The translations under genes and the position numbers were made by a program. This document shows positions 9,301 through 17,911 of a DNA stretch of 64,000 bases, piece after piece (positions within the stretch are counted from its first letter, which is position 1; the number at the start of each line of letters is the position of its first letter). This stretch comes from Hominisplanchenecus murintestinalis (GTDB lineage: Bacteria; Bacillota; Clostridia; Lachnospirales; Lachnospiraceae). The notes below the pieces were generated by a model. It did no database searches, had not been told where the DNA came from, and was given only the letters and a program-made list of their open reading frames with translations. Where the stretch lies: positions 1 to 64,000 of the forward strand of contig SRZB01000004.1 of the NCBI GenBank assembly GCA_004793585.1. The letters are read 5' to 3'.

Positions 9301-12300
9301 ACTTGGGTCAGATTTTCGTATTGGTATTATGGCATGTTGTAGTGTGAGCGCCCGGGGAACGGCGTTTGAATTTTATGATTTGCAGGTGGGAGCTGAAGGC
9401 AGTGAGTTAAAAAACGGTCTGCTGACATACCATAACACAGCGCCCGTAATGGCGGAAGGGACATGCAGCTATGGAGCCGGAGCATTGAGTGTCAGCCCTG
9501 GAGAGTTCTCAGACGCAGACGGAGATGAGCCTGGGATTCCTATCGTAAGGTGGGAGGCGGCGGATGGTCAGGCGGATACTTATGAACTGTCAGACGCAAC
9601 GGGCACAGAAAATGTAAATGCATTGGATTTTGAAGGAAAATGGGTGAGGGCAGTGGTCATACCCAGGGACAGCAAGGGCTTGTATGGCGCTCCGGTTAGG
9701 ACGCAGCCTCAAAGAGTAGGGACAGAAGCGGCAGTTTTGCCTCAGGCAGTGTCTATTGCCGGGGATTCTATTATAAATGTACATGGAGAAACGAAGCAAT
9801 ATCAGGCGGTTTTGGCTCCGGGAGGCGTGAATCCCTGGGTGTCATGGAGAGTCGTTGATGCAGATACCCAGGCCGGTACTGCCTGTGCATCCATAGATTC
9901 TGCAGGGAGGCTGACGGCAAATGCAGATGGGGCAGTAGAGCTGGTGGCAAGGACGGCAAATGGGCTGGAGGCGCGGAAGCTGGTAATTATTAATAAAGGC
10001 AGTAAGGTGCCGACAATGGATATCCTGAACTCAGACAGGGAAAACTGGAGCGTTACAGGTGAAGCGCAGGATCGGATAGAGATTAAAGCACAGCCGTCGG
10101 GGCTGTTCAAGGAGCAGGAACCCAAGAATCTATTTCTGTATACACTGGGTGAATCCATGAAGAAAGTGGAAGCGACAGTAAAGATGCATGGCAAGACGAC
10201 AGGAAGATGGCAGGAAGCAGGACTGATTTTTTTCCAGGGGGAAGACGATTATTTTTCAGTGGGAAGGAAACATGCCAATTCTGACCCGGATGGAAAAATA
10301 AAAGTAACTGTAGAGGATGCGAGAGACAGCGACGACTGGGTATATGAGGGCGAGGGAGAAGACGCCCCGCCGGAAACGGATATCTGGCTTAAGCTGGTAA
10401 AGGAAGGAAACACCCTGGACGGGCTGCGGGCATATTATAAGACCTCTGAAGATGGAGAATGGAAAGAGCGGAAATATGTGGGAGGCAGCACGACTACCTG
10501 GCAGGAGGACTTAAAAGCGAAGCGTCCGAATATCCGGATGCCGCTCACAGATTCTTTCCAGATAGGATTTGTCACGGGGGGAGACAGCGGCGTGACATGG
10601 AGGGATTCCTTTGTGTTTTCAGATTTTCGGGTTCGGATAAATGACGGCGCAGAGCAGCAGATTCCGTTAACGGAGGACAATCAGGTTCCGTTTGCGCTGG
10701 GAGCCGTATGTATCTATGATGAGACAGAAGGGATACTGAGCGCTGCCCTGGGAGGTTTTCAGGATGGGAACTATGATAGAGAAGGTACGCATCTGGTAAA
10801 ATGGGAAGCGGCAGATGAGGCAGAAGGAGTTTATGAGCTGATTCCGGGACTGTCAGGAAGCCGGATTACTGCACCGGCTTCCCTGAGTGGAAAATGGGTG
10901 CGGGCCGTGGTGGTTCCGCAAGACGAGCACGGCCTGTATGGAACCCCGGTGGAATCCAGAGCTCTGCGGATCGATACGCTTCCGGCACATGGAGCGGCAG
11001 AAGCTTCTCTGCGCATGGCGGTATTTCCGGAGATTGAAGGAATGGAGGAGTTCAGCCGTTATACAAAAGGATATATAGCGGCAGTTCCCCAGGAACAGGA
11101 TGCAGTGCAGGCCGTATTTGAGACACTGGATGAGGCGGCATCTATGGAAGTATTCTTAAATGGGAGAGAATGCGCAGCGGAGGGGGAAAGCCATGAATTT
11201 TTCATGAAACTGTCTGCCGGGCGAAACGTGGTTTTAGTGCGCGTTACGGCGGAGGATGGGAAAACTCAGGCAGAGTACCGTTTCGTACTGAGCCGATGGG
11301 GGGACTCTGAGTCTGTGCTGCGCGGACTCAGCCTGGACGGCAGGGCAGTTCCGGTCAACCCGCTGGGCTTTACATTAGATAATCCTTATAGAATATTGCT
11401 GGAGAGGAATCAGGAAACTTTGGAGATGCTGATGACCCCTAAATCGGTAAAGGCGTCCGTGAGTGTCTGTGTGAATGGAAAAAATATGGAAGGGACGGAA
11501 GCAGAGGTACAGATGCTTCCCGGGATGAATGATATCGCAATCAGGGTAAAGCCTGAGACGCTGGCGCCGGAAACCTGTTATTATATTGAAGCGTATGTGC
11601 CCAGTGATAAGAATGCAGCTTTGGAAGAGCTGGGCTTTACGTCCGGTGTTTTCCTGAATGAGGTTTTTTCAGCGGGCGTCCTGTCTTATACAGGGACAGC
11701 CAACGAGGAAACAGTGCTGCTGACGGCGGCGGCGCAGGAGGATGCGGCACAGATTCAGTTGTATGTGGGCGGAGAGCTTTTGCATGAAATGGATGGAGAG
11801 CTTAGCGGAGAGATTCCGCTGAAAGCGGGAATGAACCGGATTTGTTTAAAAGTAATCTCACCGGATAAAAGTGAAAGCAGGGAATATCTGCTGGATATTG
11901 ACGGGAATGGGGAAACTTATATTGACTTTGATGAGGAGTCTCTGAGCGGTCTGGGAGATTTCCGAAAAGATTTCAGTTTTGTAGACACACCGATTAAGCT
12001 TTTGATGGAGGATGGGACGACACAGTTTTTTGCGAAAGGTGTTGGCGGATGTGCAGGAAGCGTAGAAGACCCGATGATACTGATCTACCGTATCGAAGGA
12101 ATGGGCTTCACATGGTTCTCGGGATATCTGGGCGTCGACCAGGAGGCCAGGGCAGATGAGGCTTCTGTACGCTACCGGGTATATCTGGACGGCAGGCTCA
12201 TTGACGACGGAGGAGGCGAAGATAATGTGCTGAGGGCGGACACCCCGGCAGTGCTGCTGGACTTTGATGTGACAGGTGCGCAGGAGCTGGTTATTGAAGT

Positions 12301-13357
12301 AGACGGGACGGAAGACGGCATAGAGAATGATTATGTAAGCCTGGGGGATGTGAAGTTCACACGGCCGCTGCCCGGGGCGAAACCCAGACACACCGTAACT
12401 TACCGGACAGATATGGAAGAATGGGGGCTTTTAAAGGCCCGGAGCGGGAATAAACTGACAGTGAATGGAACAATCGGTGTTGACGACGGGGAGTCTTTGA
12501 CCCTGATGGCAGGAAAGAAGCCGGGATATGAGTTCTGGCGCTGGTATGATGAGGATGGGACAGAGCTTTCGCGGGAGGCTGAATTTACCATTTCCAGTGT
12601 GACAAAGAACAGCGCTTATACGGCGGAATATATTACTTCCCTGGCGGCTGCTCGGAACAGGCTGCAGACAGCCCTTCAGGAAGCGGAGAGCAGAAAGGAC
12701 TTGGATCTGTATACGCCTGAAAGTGTGGCAGGGTATCTGGCAGTTCTTCAGGACGTGCGCAGGGTGCTGGAGAGCAGTGCAGATGAAGCTTCTCTGCGTG
12801 TGGCATTGGCAAGGCTGCAGAGCGCGCGAAACTTGTTGGTGAGAAAGCAGGAAAGCGGAGGTACGCCTGCCGTACCTAACCCTCCGGCCCCGCCTGCGCC
12901 GCTGCCGGTTCCGGCAGTACCGAAGAAAGGCGCTTCTTTCTCCGTGAAAGGATACCGCTATAAGGTTACAAAGTCCGATGCGAAAAAAGGGACGGTATCG
13001 CTGGTAAAAGCGCCGGGAACGAAAAAGATAGAGGTTCCGGCAAGTGTGAAGAAGGACGGGTACACCTTTAAAGTGACGGAAATTGCAAAAGGCGCATGCC
13101 AGAAAAGTAAAAAGCTTGTGAGCGTTACGATTGGCGTGAATGTAAAGAACATTGGCGCAAAGGCATTTTATAAATGTACAAAGCTCAAAACAATCCTGTT
13201 TAAAGGGAAGCAGGCGCCGTCAATTGGAAGGCAGGCGTTCAAAGGAATGAAAGCGGCGTGCAGGATACGTGTTCCGAAGAAGATGAGCGCAAAGCAGCTG
13301 AAAAAGCTGAAAAAGCAGATGAAGGCAGGGAAGAAGGCGGTATTTAACCGGAAATAA
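6302..13357 (+). CDS. Giant secreted protein with GH110-like beta-helix, NPCBM, FIVAR and LRR_5 modules
   Basis: The product is 2351 residues with a signal peptide (about 1-33). Residues 36-600 resemble GH110 exo-alpha-1,3-galactosidases, a right-handed beta-helix family acting on blood group B and alpha-Gal caps: note VTEYGVSPGG, LDFPFGEYHIYP and GNGSLFMFHGKMT. Two similar blocks follow, each with an Ig-like, a concanavalin-like and a further beta module (about 676-1140 and 1150-1560). After these come cadherin-like sandwiches (1565-1860), an NPCBM carbohydrate-binding domain (1871-2021), an InlB-B-like repeat, one FIVAR, a Pro-rich linker and an LRR_5 tail (2206-2351). The Asp pair I expect before the HG motif reads Gly358-Pro359 here, although Asp335 is kept, so activity is doubtful. 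The start is supported by GGAAGG 5 bases upstream. It is most likely involved in mucin-glycan binding or trimming. Confidence 0.75.
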   Translation: MGGKKGTAFVVFFCMLLSVLMPQMAVDAEAAQGKEIVIDVTEYGVSPGGMRDNAPAIQKAIAAAKAASETAEGQVVLDFPFGEYHIYPDKASVRELYIANTAGSDSRYKMKTVGFLLEDMENVTIRGNGSLFMFHGKMTTFAAIRCRNIRFEDFAFDFYVPTVVDVTVESMSGNSITVHIPECYDYEVKQGKSITWKSDVSPYTGKPYWTEEGSISSYRQVYYTTEGRVAQDANRLLNNVVSIRELGNRRLQFNYRDGGKSPTIKPGNCYQMRRTVRDHAGMFLWKSEDIVLENLDVHFMHGAGIVGQHSKNLTFANIDFEPPEGSGRAAAGYTDFIRLAGCGGKVQITGCMFSNACGPTVDIHGIYNLVTERISDRQYKVKFTDLQHQTEGFPNFFKGDKVKFVSRETMKAASSEAIVEEVSGPAGEGGVLASGSGSLNEIIITLNRDIPLKDGEEYVVENLTYMPEVEITGNLFKECPSEGIRVGTGKNVLIQDNVFDGMGKASVCISSDTVEKFEAGQARDVTVANNIFRRPGSGEAAVLVEPLMSASIVEEPVYENIRIRENTFYMENSYVLSARSVKGLSFTDNEIYRYAPDVTVSLQTPETLRVNGKSRLTAGLAGKVSSSELYTFDGCREVMLSGNSYDAGLKLGGSTSNMNAGTDISQGEGENLDFRGNAAALPAVGTIAYEVRNEDVVSVNYAGEITGLRPGTAKVRACTMAGGKKYVSEWQTVTVEEPGEAALSIRCGDADETVSEHGRTLHYIAEQNPAGSSEVTWKVVDAADGRSETRHAVIDAATGELTTQSDGVVEVVAKAGALEARKLLVIRKGNWIENKTYMENVRRRPNEWHVLADGGIKINAQNGGIYNQNKFNYVDNLYLSHKEIFGNLENVTAVVKMKGKTKINGDEAGLVFYKDNGNFTILGRRNREGDPFIQMVSETDDVAAEENEPYADIDEESAVWLKLVKSGDTISGFYKTEGNENTEGWIDEGWTSAGSYENAGLGSDFRIGIMACCSVSARGTAFEFYDLQVGAEGSELKNGLLTYHNTAPVMAEGTCSYGAGALSVSPGEFSDADGDEPGIPIVRWEAADGQADTYELSDATGTENVNALDFEGKWVRAVVIPRDSKGLYGAPVRTQPQRVGTEAAVLPQAVSIAGDSIINVHGETKQYQAVLAPGGVNPWVSWRVVDADTQAGTACASIDSAGRLTANADGAVELVARTANGLEARKLVIINKGSKVPTMDILNSDRENWSVTGEAQDRIEIKAQPSGLFKEQEPKNLFLYTLGESMKKVEATVKMHGKTTGRWQEAGLIFFQGEDDYFSVGRKHANSDPDGKIKVTVEDARDSDDWVYEGEGEDAPPETDIWLKLVKEGNTLDGLRAYYKTSEDGEWKERKYVGGSTTTWQEDLKAKRPNIRMPLTDSFQIGFVTGGDSGVTWRDSFVFSDFRVRINDGAEQQIPLTEDNQVPFALGAVCIYDETEGILSAALGGFQDGNYDREGTHLVKWEAADEAEGVYELIPGLSGSRITAPASLSGKWVRAVVVPQDEHGLYGTPVESRALRIDTLPAHGAAEASLRMAVFPEIEGMEEFSRYTKGYIAAVPQEQDAVQAVFETLDEAASMEVFLNGRECAAEGESHEFFMKLSAGRNVVLVRVTAEDGKTQAEYRFVLSRWGDSESVLRGLSLDGRAVPVNPLGFTLDNPYRILLERNQETLEMLMTPKSVKASVSVCVNGKNMEGTEAEVQMLPGMNDIAIRVKPETLAPETCYYIEAYVPSDKNAALEELGFTSGVFLNEVFSAGVLSYTGTANEETVLLTAAAQEDAAQIQLYVGGELLHEMDGELSGEIPLKAGMNRICLKVISPDKSESREYLLDIDGNGETYIDFDEESLSGLGDFRKDFSFVDTPIKLLMEDGTTQFFAKGVGGCAGSVEDPMILIYRIEGMGFTWFSGYLGVDQEARADEASVRYRVYLDGRLIDDGGGEDNVLRADTPAVLLDFDVTGAQELVIEVDGTEDGIENDYVSLGDVKFTRPLPGAKPRHTVTYRTDMEEWGLLKARSGNKLTVNGTIGVDDGESLTLMAGKKPGYEFWRWYDEDGTELSREAEFTISSVTKNSAYTAEYITSLAAARNRLQTALQEAESRKDLDLYTPESVAGYLAVLQDVRRVLESSADEASLRVALARLQSARNLLVRKQESGGTPAVPNPPAPPAPLPVPAVPKKGASFSVKGYRYKVTKSDAKKGTVSLVKAPGTKKIEVPASVKKDGYTFKVTEIAKGACQKSKKLVSVTIGVNVKNIGAKAFYKCTKLKTILFKGKQAPSIGRQAFKGMKAACRIRVPKKMSAKQLKKLKKQMKAGKKAVFNRK

Positions 13358-13377
13358 AGGATACTCCGGAAAAAGTA

Positions 13378-13406
13378 TTGACTTTCCTACGTTCACTCAC
13401 TATAAT
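13378..13406 (+). promoter_or_regulatory. Near-consensus promoter of the amino-acid ABC operon
   Basis: TTGACT at 13378-13383 and perfect TATAAT at 13401-13406 are separated by 17 bases. Transcription should begin near 13413, right at the base of the hairpin that follows. Confidence 0.85.
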
Positions 13407-13414
13407 TTATTTAT

Positions 13415-13522
13415 GGAAAAAGGCGCAGAGAGGCGGTGAAAGCGCTCTCGATGCGCCTTTTTCCCTGCCCGTTTTTTAGGAGGCGGGAAACCCTACAGAA
13501 TATAGCCGGGCGGTTTCCCGGC
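13415..13522 (+). promoter_or_regulatory. Structured leader with terminator-like hairpin, upstream of the amino-acid ABC operon
   Basis: A 13-base-pair perfect stem (13415-13427 with 13452-13464) with a further GAGAG/CTCTC pairing inside (13428-13432 with 13445-13449) begins at the predicted transcript start and ends in a T-rich arm. Downstream, two alternative pairings compete: 13484-13492 with 13512-13520 (cgggaaacc/ggtttcccg), or 13505-13510 with 13517-13522 (gccggg/cccggc). The layout suggests attenuation or mRNA protection. It does not match the glycine, lysine, T-box or glutamine leader consensus that I know. Confidence 0.5.
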
Positions 13523-13542
13523 AGGAAAAGAGGAGAGAAGAA

Positions 13543-14412
13543 ATGAGAAAAACGAAAAAATTGACAGCGTTGGTACTTACATCAGTCATGGCAGTCAGCG
13601 TACTGGCAGGATGCGGATCGAATAAAACATCAGAGACAGCAGCAGGTGCAGACGGAGAAAAGAAAACCCTGAAGGTAGCCATGGAGTGCGGCTATGCCCC
13701 TTACAACTGGACGCAGCCTACAAACGATAATGGCGCGGTTCCAATTTCAGGAGGTTCCGATTATGCGTATGGTTATGACGTAAAGATGGCGCAGCATATC
13801 TGCGATGAGCTGGGATATGAGCTGGAAATTGTAAAGCTTGACTGGGATTCCCTGGTTCCGGCGGTACAGTCGGGAACAGTTGATTGTGTAATTGCCGGTC
13901 AGTCCATCACGAAGGACCGTCAGGAAATGGTAGATTTCACGAAGCCTTATTATTATGCATCCATTGTTACGCTGGTAAAGGGTGACGGCGCATATGCGGA
14001 AGCGAAGAGCGTAGAGGATTTGAAAGGCGTCACCTGTACATCTCAGCAGAATACGATTTGGTACAATGTCTGCCTGCCGCAGATTGCAGACGCAAATGTC
14101 CTTCCGGCACAGGAGTCTGCCCCGGCTATGCTGGTTGCCCTGGATTCCGGGAAATGTGACGCGGTGGTAACGGACATGCCTACAGGTATGGCGGCGTGCG
14201 TGGCTTATCCTGACTTTAAACTTTTGGACTTTTCTGAGAACGCAGAGGGTGCGTTTGAAGTGTCTGAGGAAGATATCAACATCGGTATCTCCGTACAGAA
14301 AGGCAACGATGAACTGCGTGAGGCGATTGACAGCGTACTTGAGAAAATGACGGTAGAGGATTACACGAAGATGATGGATGAGGCGATTTCCGTACAGCCC
14401 CTTTCTGAATAA
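13543..14412 (+). CDS. Amino-acid ABC transporter substrate-binding lipoprotein (family 3)
   Basis: The product is 289 residues. The lipobox LAGCG gives the lipidated Cys at residue 24, after a classical signal (MRKTKKLTALVLTSVMAVSV). The rest is an SBP_bac_3 fold: the motif AYGYDVKMAQHICDELGY, the IAGQSITKDRQEMVDFTKPYY segment (split here as IAGQSITKDR and MVDFTKPYY) and the C-terminal GISVQKGNDELREAID region. It binds a polar amino acid or cystine outside the membrane and hands it to the permease encoded 20 bases downstream. The substrate cannot be named from sequence. A good site (GAGGAGAG region) precedes the ATG. It is the first gene of a three-gene transporter unit behind a strong promoter and structured leader. 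Confidence 0.88.
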   Translation: MRKTKKLTALVLTSVMAVSVLAGCGSNKTSETAAGADGEKKTLKVAMECGYAPYNWTQPTNDNGAVPISGGSDYAYGYDVKMAQHICDELGYELEIVKLDWDSLVPAVQSGTVDCVIAGQSITKDRQEMVDFTKPYYYASIVTLVKGDGAYAEAKSVEDLKGVTCTSQQNTIWYNVCLPQIADANVLPAQESAPAMLVALDSGKCDAVVTDMPTGMAACVAYPDFKLLDFSENAEGAFEVSEEDINIGISVQKGNDELREAIDSVLEKMTVEDYTKMMDEAISVQPLSE

Positions 14413-14432
14413 GACAAGGAGGAACAGAGACT

Positions 14433-15221
14433 ATGCCAGGTGATTTTGGGGGCAGGATTGTATATTTGCTGCAGCAGTATGGCGGTTCCTTCCTGAAAGG
14501 GGCGGGAGTGACTATGGTGATTGCATTGGTGGGAACATTTATCGGATGCCTTATCGGCTTTGTGGCAGGCATTATCCAGACGATTCCCGTGGAGAAGAAG
14601 GATTCGGTGGTAAAGAGAGGGATTCTGTGGATTGTCAAATTTATTTTAAATGTTTATGTAGAGGTATTCCGGGGAACGCCTATGATGGCACAGGCAATGT
14701 TTATCTATTTTGGCTCTGCGGCAGTATTTAACATTAATATGTCCATGTGGTTTGCGGCATTTTTTATCGTGTCGATCAATACGGGAGCATATATGGCGGA
14801 AACTATGAGGGGCGGCATCCTGTCTATCGACGAGGGACAGACAGAGGGGGCGAAAGCCATCGGTATGACGCATGTGCAGACGATGCTTTATGTTATACTT
14901 CCTCAGGCGATACGAAATATCATGCCGCAGATTGGAAACAACCTGATTATCAATATTAAGGACACCTGCGTGCTTTCTATTATCGGCATCGTGGAGCTGT
15001 TCTACACAACCAAAGGAGTGGCAGGGGCGTTTTATACATACTTTGAGGCGTTCACTATTGCTATGGTTATTTACTTTATCCTGACCTTTACCTGTTCCCG
15101 AATCCTGCGGTTCTGGGAAGGCAAGCTTGACGGGCCGGACAGCTATGATTTGGCGACGACGGATACACTGGCATATACGAGCGGGATGCTGAAATACAGC
15201 GACAAGGAAAAGGAGGAGTAA
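14433..15221 (+). CDS. Polar amino-acid ABC transporter permease (HisM/GlnP family)
   Basis: The product is 262 residues with about five membrane segments. The EAA loop that docks the ATPase is present ([20 protein letters not shown], followed by [13 protein letters not shown]). It belongs to the His/Glu/Gln/Arg/opine permease family. AAGGAGGA lies 11 bases before the ATG. It is translated from the same transcript as the binding protein upstream and the ATPase 4 bases downstream. A single permease gene implies a homodimeric channel. Confidence 0.88.
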   Translation: MPGDFGGRIVYLLQQYGGSFLKGAGVTMVIALVGTFIGCLIGFVAGIIQTIPVEKKDSVVKRGILWIVKFILNVYVEVFRGTPMMAQAMFIYFGSAAVFNINMSMWFAAFFIVSINTGAYMAETMRGGILSIDEGQTEGAKAIGMTHVQTMLYVILPQAIRNIMPQIGNNLIINIKDTCVLSIIGIVELFYTTKGVAGAFYTYFEAFTIAMVIYFILTFTCSRILRFWEGKLDGPDSYDLATTDTLAYTSGMLKYSDKEKEE

Positions 15222-15225
15222 AGCG

Positions 15226-15966
15226 ATGGCTGAGACATTATTGGAAATCAGGCATTTAAGCAAGGCATTTGGCAAAAATGTGGTCTTAAAAGATATTGAC
15301 TTTTCCGTGCAGAAAGGCGACGTTACCAGCATCATAGGCGCTTCCGGCTCAGGAAAATCCACGATGCTCCGCTGTATTAACCTGCTGGAGACGCCTACGG
15401 CAGGAGATATCGTTTACCACGGGAAGAATATCCTGGATGGGAAGATGAACGCCGCTTCGTACCGGGCAAAAGTAGGTATGGTGTTCCAGAGCTTTAATCT
15501 GTTTAACAATATGACCGTATTGGAAAACTGTATCGTAGGGCAGACGAAGGTTCTGAAGATGGGCAGAGAGGAAGCCGGGAAAAACGCCATGAAATATTTG
15601 GAGAAAGTAGGGATGGCTCCCTATATCAATGCAAAGCCCCGGCAGATATCCGGCGGACAGAAACAGCGTGTGGCAATTGCCCGCGCGCTGGCGATGGAAC
15701 CGGAGGTTCTGTTGTTTGATGAGCCGACTTCCGCCCTGGATCCACAGATGGTAGGCGAGGTTCTGGAGGTTATCAAGAAGCTGGCGGAAGAGGGCATGAC
15801 GATGTTGATTGTAACTCATGAGATGGCGTTTGCCCGGGATGTGTCCAGCCATGTGGTATATATGGCGAACGGTGTAATTGCCGAGGAGGGGACGCCGCAG
15901 CAGATTTTTGCAGAGCCACGGAATCCTTTGACGAAAGAGTTTTTAAATCGATTTACGAAAGGGTGA
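15226..15966 (+). CDS. Polar amino-acid ABC transporter ATP-binding protein (GlnQ-like)
   Basis: The product is 246 residues, the full length for this family. Walker A is GASGSGKST, the signature is SGGQKQR, Walker B is [12 protein letters not shown] and the switch histidine is in THEMAF. The ATPase powers the transporter encoded by the two preceding genes. GGAGGAG immediately before the ATG is the ribosome site. The next gene starts 4 bases after its stop, so the phosphatase is probably in the same transcript. Confidence 0.92.
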   Translation: MAETLLEIRHLSKAFGKNVVLKDIDFSVQKGDVTSIIGASGSGKSTMLRCINLLETPTAGDIVYHGKNILDGKMNAASYRAKVGMVFQSFNLFNNMTVLENCIVGQTKVLKMGREEAGKNAMKYLEKVGMAPYINAKPRQISGGQKQRVAIARALAMEPEVLLFDEPTSALDPQMVGEVLEVIKKLAEEGMTMLIVTHEMAFARDVSSHVVYMANGVIAEEGTPQQIFAEPRNPLTKEFLNRFTKG

Positions 15967-15970
15967 CAGT

Positions 15971-16699
15971 ATGAAGCTTTTAATTATCCGTCATGGAGAG
16001 CCGGATTATTCGATAGATTCCCTGACAGAGAAAGGGTGGAAAGAAGCTGCGCTTCTGGCGGAAAGGATTTCGAAGCTGGATGTGAAAGAGTTCTATGTTT
16101 CACCCCTGGGGCGTGCGAAAGATACGGCAAAGGCTACGCTGGAGGCGATGGGAAGAACGGCGGTTACACTGGAGTGGTTAGAAGAGTTTCGGCCCAAAGT
16201 GCTCCGTCCGGATGGGAACGGAACCAGGAAGGTTGCCTGGGACTGGCTTCCCCAGGACTGGATGGCAGACGAAAGGTTTTATAGTTGTGAACACTGGCAT
16301 GAGTGCAGCATTTTCCGGGAAGCCGGAGTGAAAGAGGAGTATGACAGGGTCACATCACAGCTGGATGATTTTCTTGCGGTTCACGGTTACCGCAGAGAGC
16401 GGAATTACTACCGGGTAGAGCAGGAGAATGAGGATACGATTGTATTTTTCTGTCATTTTGCACTGGGCTGCGTGCTGCTTTCCCACCTGTTCAATATATC
16501 GCCGATGCTGCTGTGGCATCATCTGTGCTCTGCGCCCACGGGAGTAACCACGGTTAATACAGAAGAACGCCGTCAGGGTATCGCCAGTTTCCGAATGAGC
16601 GCTTACGGCGATGTTTCACACTTGTATGCAGGAGGCGAAGAGCCGTCTTTTGCGGCGCGGTTTTGTGAGACATTTGGAAATACAGAAGAAAGGCATTAG
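15971..16699 (+). CDS. Histidine phosphatase (phosphoglycerate mutase-like) family protein
   Basis: The product is 242 residues. The catalytic RHG motif is at the N-terminus (LLIIRHGEPDY), and the usual SPLGRAKDTA segment carries the second Arg. The second catalytic His is probably in VFFCHFALG, near residue 160. The substrate is unknown: family members dephosphorylate sugar phosphates, nucleotides or proteins. It follows the ABC ATPase gene by 4 bases, which suggests cotranscription, but no functional link to amino-acid uptake is evident. Confidence 0.8.
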   Translation: MKLLIIRHGEPDYSIDSLTEKGWKEAALLAERISKLDVKEFYVSPLGRAKDTAKATLEAMGRTAVTLEWLEEFRPKVLRPDGNGTRKVAWDWLPQDWMADERFYSCEHWHECSIFREAGVKEEYDRVTSQLDDFLAVHGYRRERNYYRVEQENEDTIVFFCHFALGCVLLSHLFNISPMLLWHHLCSAPTGVTTVNTEERRQGIASFRMSAYGDVSHLYAGGEEPSFAARFCETFGNTEERH

Positions 16700-16769
16700 G
16701 GTTATGGGGCCATACAGCGGCGATGTATTTCTGCTGGATGGCTTCATCGTATATGAAGGGGGAGTTGTA

Positions 16770-17825
16770 GTGAAGAGAGGTATACTTGCGTTTTTGCTGT
16801 TTTTGTGCCTTCTGGCCGGAGGGATGAATATACAGGCTGCGGACAGCCTGCCTTATCAGAAGGCCGGAAGCCGGAAAGAAATGTTCACAGGAAAGGGATG
16901 GCAGACATATAAAGGAAAGAAATATTACATCGCCTCGAATGGAAAGAAAGTAACCGGCTGGCGGAAGATTGGAAACTATAAATATTACTTCAAGAAAAAC
17001 GGTGTGATGGTTTCCGGACGGTGGGTGAAGGTAAAAGGGAAATACCGTTACTTTGGAAACCACGGAAAGATGAAAAAAGGATGGATGACGCTGCCGGATG
17101 GCCGGAGGTACTATCTGGATTCCAAAGGCGCCAGGGTGACAGGAGACTATTTTATCAAAAATAAAGGTTACCATTTCAGCAAAGGGGGCGTTTACCAGCC
17201 GGAAGTAAAGGTACGGATAAACCCGGAAAAGCCTATGATTGCATTGACATTTGACGATGGTCCGGGGCCCTATACAGACAGGCTGTTGAAATGCCTGAAG
17301 AAGAACCATGCAGTGGCAACATTCTTTCTGGTAGGGAGCAGTGTAGGAAATTACAAAAGTACCGTAAAGAGTGCATATCAGATGGGGTGTGAAATCGGAA
17401 GCCATAGCTGGAGCCATCCGCTGCTTACCCGCCTGGATCAGACGGCTTTGGCAGCACAGATTCAAAATACCAGACGTGCTATCCATAATGCATGCGGGCA
17501 TGAGCCCACCTTGCTGCGGCCGCCTTATGGGGCATATAACAGCACAGTGGCTTCTGCAGCCGGGATGCCGCTGATTCTTTGGGATGTAGACACCCTGGAC
17601 TGGAAAACAAGAAATGTCCAGAGCACGATTCAGTCGGTCATGCGCGACGCAAGGGATGGTTCTATTGTGCTGATGCATGATATTCATCTGCCTACGGTTG
17701 AGGCGGCAGAGCGCATCATTCCGATGCTCCGGCAGAAAGGCTATCAGCTGGTAACTGTCAGTGAGCTGGCGAAATATAAGAAGAAAAAATTGCAGGCGGG
17801 GAGCGTGTATACGGCGGTACGCTGA
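16770..17825 (+). CDS. Secreted polysaccharide deacetylase with wall-binding repeats
   Basis: The product is 351 residues. I start it at GTG 16770, preceded by GGGGGAG and opening a signal peptide (KRGILAFLLFLCLLAGG); the frame stays open further upstream but overlaps the phosphatase gene. Residues about 45-140 hold choline/glucan-type repeats of the form GW..Y.GKKYYI....G (GWRKIGNYKYYF, GWMTLPDGRRYYL). The NodB domain then shows all five motifs: TFDDGP, HSWSHP, RPPYG, the DVDTLDW tryptophan/aspartate motif and LMHDIH. It probably removes N-acetyl groups from peptidoglycan, which raises lysozyme resistance; a different wall glycan is possible. Confidence 0.88.
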   Translation: MKRGILAFLLFLCLLAGGMNIQAADSLPYQKAGSRKEMFTGKGWQTYKGKKYYIASNGKKVTGWRKIGNYKYYFKKNGVMVSGRWVKVKGKYRYFGNHGKMKKGWMTLPDGRRYYLDSKGARVTGDYFIKNKGYHFSKGGVYQPEVKVRINPEKPMIALTFDDGPGPYTDRLLKCLKKNHAVATFFLVGSSVGNYKSTVKSAYQMGCEIGSHSWSHPLLTRLDQTALAAQIQNTRRAIHNACGHEPTLLRPPYGAYNSTVASAAGMPLILWDVDTLDWKTRNVQSTIQSVMRDARDGSIVLMHDIHLPTVEAAERIIPMLRQKGYQLVTVSELAKYKKKKLQAGSVYTAVR

Positions 17826-17855
17826 GGTATGCTTTCACGGCTCGGAAGAAAGAAA

Positions 17856-17896
17856 AATCCCCTGTGTACGGTTAATGAATCAGTACACAGGGGATT
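17856..17896. terminator. Bidirectional terminator between convergent deacetylase and nagA
   Basis: A perfect 14-base-pair stem (17856-17869 with 17883-17896) has A-rich and T-rich flanks on the two sides, so it can end transcription from either gene. Confidence 0.85.
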
Positions 17897-17911
17897 GATA
17901 TTTTCGTTGAT

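Noticed and set aside
13415..13522. T-box or lysine/glycine riboswitch in the amino-acid ABC leader.
   Set aside because: The leader is too short and lacks the T-box sequence and the conserved cores of those riboswitches.
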